Below are positions 62,795 to 64,000 of a stretch of DNA of 64,000 nucleotides, piece by piece. The DNA comes from Chionis minor (Eukaryota > Chordata > Aves > Charadriiformes > Chionididae). A program made the position numbers and the translations under genes. Every line of letters begins with the position of its first letter. The first letter of the stretch is position 1. The stretch is from assembly GCA_013398295.1 (NCBI GenBank), contig VZSF01000873.1, forward strand, positions 1,196,072 through 1,260,071, given 5' to 3'. The notes under the pieces were generated by a model. That model had not been told where the DNA came from. It made no database searches and saw only the letters and a program-made list of their open reading frames with translations.

Positions 62795-63129
62795 ACCCCT
62801 TTCAGACTAAAGAAGCCCAGCTCCCCTGGCTTTTCAGTAAACACTGTGTTTTCCAAATATCTGAGCACTTTGTGAGACTTGCTCCACATTTGTCTAAATG
62901 TTTCTCACAGTGTGGGCCCAATGCTGGATGCAGCCCTGCATAGGAAAGTCTGTGCTCCTGTCCCTTGTTCTCAGCAGTCTTAGTAAGAGGTCTCAGAAAG
63001 AGATTTGCCTGCTTTGTACCACTGTCACGTTTTGTAGCTCAAAGCAGTCCCCAAATGTTATTCCTTCCCTACATGCATTTGATTTGTCCTTCCTAAAAAT
63101 AGTACTTCCTCTTCTTGTAGACATGTTTA
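62795..63129 (-). mobile_element. Ancient CR1 LINE, antisense, left part (interrupted)
   Basis: CTTTCAGACTAAAGAAGCCC, AGCTCCCCTGGCTTTTCAGT, GCTCCACATTTGTC, CAGTGTGGGCCCAATGCTGG and ATTTGATTTGTCCTTCC follow the order of the reverse complement of the CR1 ORF2 end ('aagcccagctccctcagcctttc...ctccagt...tggggagcccagaactgg...cacttgtcctt'). Strongly diverged. The match resumes after the younger insertion at 63130-63572. Confidence 0.65.
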
Positions 63130-63490
63130 GAAGGGCAATGAAGCTGGTGAGGGGTCTGGAGAACAGGTCTTATGAGGAGTGGCCGAGAGAGTTGGGATTG
63201 TTTAGCCTGGAGAAGAGAAGGTTGAGGGGAGACCTTATCACTCTCTACAACTACCTGAAAGGAGGTTGTAGCGAGGTGGGAGTCAGTCTCTTCTCCCAAG
63301 TAACAAGCGATAGGACAAGAGGAAATGGCCTCAAGTTGTTCCAGGGGAGGTTTAGGTTGGATATTAGGAAAAACTTCTTTACCGAAAGTGTTATCAAGCG
63401 TCGGAACAGGCTGCCTGGGAGGTGGTGGAATCGCTGTCCCTGGAGGTATTTAAAAGACGGGTGGACGTGGTGTTGAGGGACATGGTTTAG
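63130..63490 (+). pseudogene. CR1 ORF2 C-terminal remnant (5'-truncated, frameshifted)
   Basis: The frame encodes the hallmark CR1 reverse-transcriptase C-terminal region, including [53 protein letters not shown] and [14 protein letters not shown]. After NRLPG (~63415) the frame is lost through what looks like a single-base deletion. The expected ORF2 stop, TAG at 63488-63490, is in a different frame from the upstream part. The endonuclease and most of the reverse transcriptase are missing, so it cannot encode an active protein. The long open frame from 62898 owes its length to this remnant fused by chance to the older flanking repeat. Confidence 0.9.
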
Positions 63491-63572
63491 GGGTGGTTTT
63501 GGCATAGGGTTATGGTTGGACTCGATGATCTTGAAGGTCTCTTCCAACCCGAGTGATTCTATGATTCTATGA
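63130..63572 (+). mobile_element. CR1 LINE 3' fragment, sense to JARID2
   Basis: About 443 bp of 5'-truncated CR1: the ORF2 end followed by the short 3' UTR, GGTTATGGTTGGACTCGATG, ATCTTGAAGGTCTCTTCCAA, and the terminal octamer repeat ATTCTATG twice (63556-63571), the diagnostic CR1 tail. 5' truncation and absence of a poly-A tail are normal for CR1. It is clearly less diverged than the CR1 sequence around it. Confidence 0.93.
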
Positions 63573-63885
63573 AATAAGTTCTTCCAGATTACCTTTGATT
63601 TTGACCTTGTCTCCAGAGCCCCTTCCAGCTATGTATCACTGGCAGATTTCATGATAATCCGAGTTACCGATGGAAATACTTGGTAGAACCAAGGCCAAGA
63701 CAAGTCCCTTCAGAAAGTCACCTGAAATGACCTCCCAGGATGGCAGTGAACTATGACAATGATAACTTCTCTGGAGGATGACTTTCTTCAATCCCTTGTG
63801 AAGCCACTTTAGAGTAGTTATATCTAGGACATGTCTCAGGAGCTTGTTTGATGGAATGTCACGTGGGACGGTGACTGGAGCCCTA
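63573..63885 (-). mobile_element. Ancient CR1 LINE, antisense, right part
   Basis: Continues the collinear match: TTCCAGATTACCTTTGATTT, CCTTGTCTCCAGAGCCCCTT, CAGCTATGTATCACTGGCAG, TGAACTATGACAATGATAAC, CTTGTGAAGCCACTTTAGAG, TAGTTATATCTAGGACATGT and GGAATGTCACGTGGGACGGT match in order the reverse complement of the CR1 reverse-transcriptase region ('...cagatcattttgaat...ccttgtcctccaaagc...ggtatcatcagcaaa...aaccagttatgcacccacctta...atgtcatgcgggaca'). Diverged; the outer end is uncertain and may run beyond 63885. Confidence 0.75.
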
Positions 63886-64000
63886 CTAATGCAGAGGTGC
63901 TTCTTTGCCTGCTCAGCCCAGGTGTCTGTTAGAATATAATTAACTTTACTTGATGTGCTCTTTTGGCAAAATTATGGGTGAGGGTTTTCTTTGGGGGGTG

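Larger units (their letters stand above)
58582..64000 (+). other. JARID2: Downstream JARID2 intron, at least 5.4 kb (continues past the window)
   Basis: Starts at donor GTAATG. It holds a GA-rich repeat (58721-58760), a T-run (59463-59480) and the nested CR1 copies from ~62.8 kb on. The 163-residue minus-strand open frame at 58859-59350 has no recognisable domain. No further JARID2 exon is seen: the large exon expected next lies beyond 64000. Confidence 0.88.

Noticed and set aside
62898..63476. 192-residue open frame near the window end as a possible gene
   Set aside because: Its second half is the CR1 ORF2 end and its first half reads antisense through an older CR1. It is a repeat junction, not a host gene.

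Overview
This window looks like avian nuclear DNA. It holds an internal part of one large, intron-rich gene on the + strand, JARID2, which encodes the JmjC-fold, catalytically inactive accessory subunit of Polycomb Repressive Complex 2. Four coding exons could be placed (237-378, 33215-33384, 47482-47658, 58352-58581). Each has AG/GT boundaries, the splice phases chain correctly (1, 2, 1, 1, 0), and together they read about 239 uninterrupted residues matching JARID2 residues ~61-300. They are probably exons 3-6. The exon carrying the start codon, the large disordered exon and the JmjN/ARID/JmjC/zinc-finger exons lie outside the window. A bird source is inferred from a 3' CR1 LINE fragment with the typical ATTCTATG tail, from an LTR recognised as a common bird ERVL-type solo LTR, and from the exon sequences. 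The species cannot be fixed.

Layout: 1-236 is the end of an upstream intron. 237-378 is the first exon. 379-33214 is a 32.8 kb intron that is mostly unique AT-rich DNA with two possible MIR-like SINE relics, a CpG-retaining block at 15.7-15.96 kb and an E-box palindrome at 9.54 kb. 33215-33384 is the second exon, which carries the K116 methyl-lysine site and the start of the SUZ12-binding segment. 33385-47481 is a 14.1 kb intron with a G-quadruplex motif, a smaller CpG cluster, an antisense solo LTR (~45.44-46.02 kb) and a MIR-like relic. 47482-47658 is the third exon, with an acidic tract. 47659-58351 is a 10.7 kb intron with an old CR1 tail, a POU/homeodomain-like palindrome cluster (~53.0 kb), a CpG block (~54.06-54.24 kb) and a C-tract containing an N just upstream of the next acceptor. 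58352-58581 is the fourth exon. 58582-64000 is a downstream intron that ends in a nested CR1-in-CR1 insertion.

The exons encode the N-terminal PRC2-regulatory part of JARID2: the nuclear-localisation basic patch, the lysine whose trimethyl form engages EED, the SUZ12-contacting segment, an acidic stretch and a Lys/Ser/His-rich disordered linker. No other protein-coding gene, tRNA, rRNA, CRISPR array or prokaryotic-type system was found. The many short open frames in the introns look like chance. The observations most worth a second look are candidate cis-regulatory blocks in the introns, the nested retroelements, and two N-containing homopolymers, one of them 33 nt upstream of the exon at 58352.
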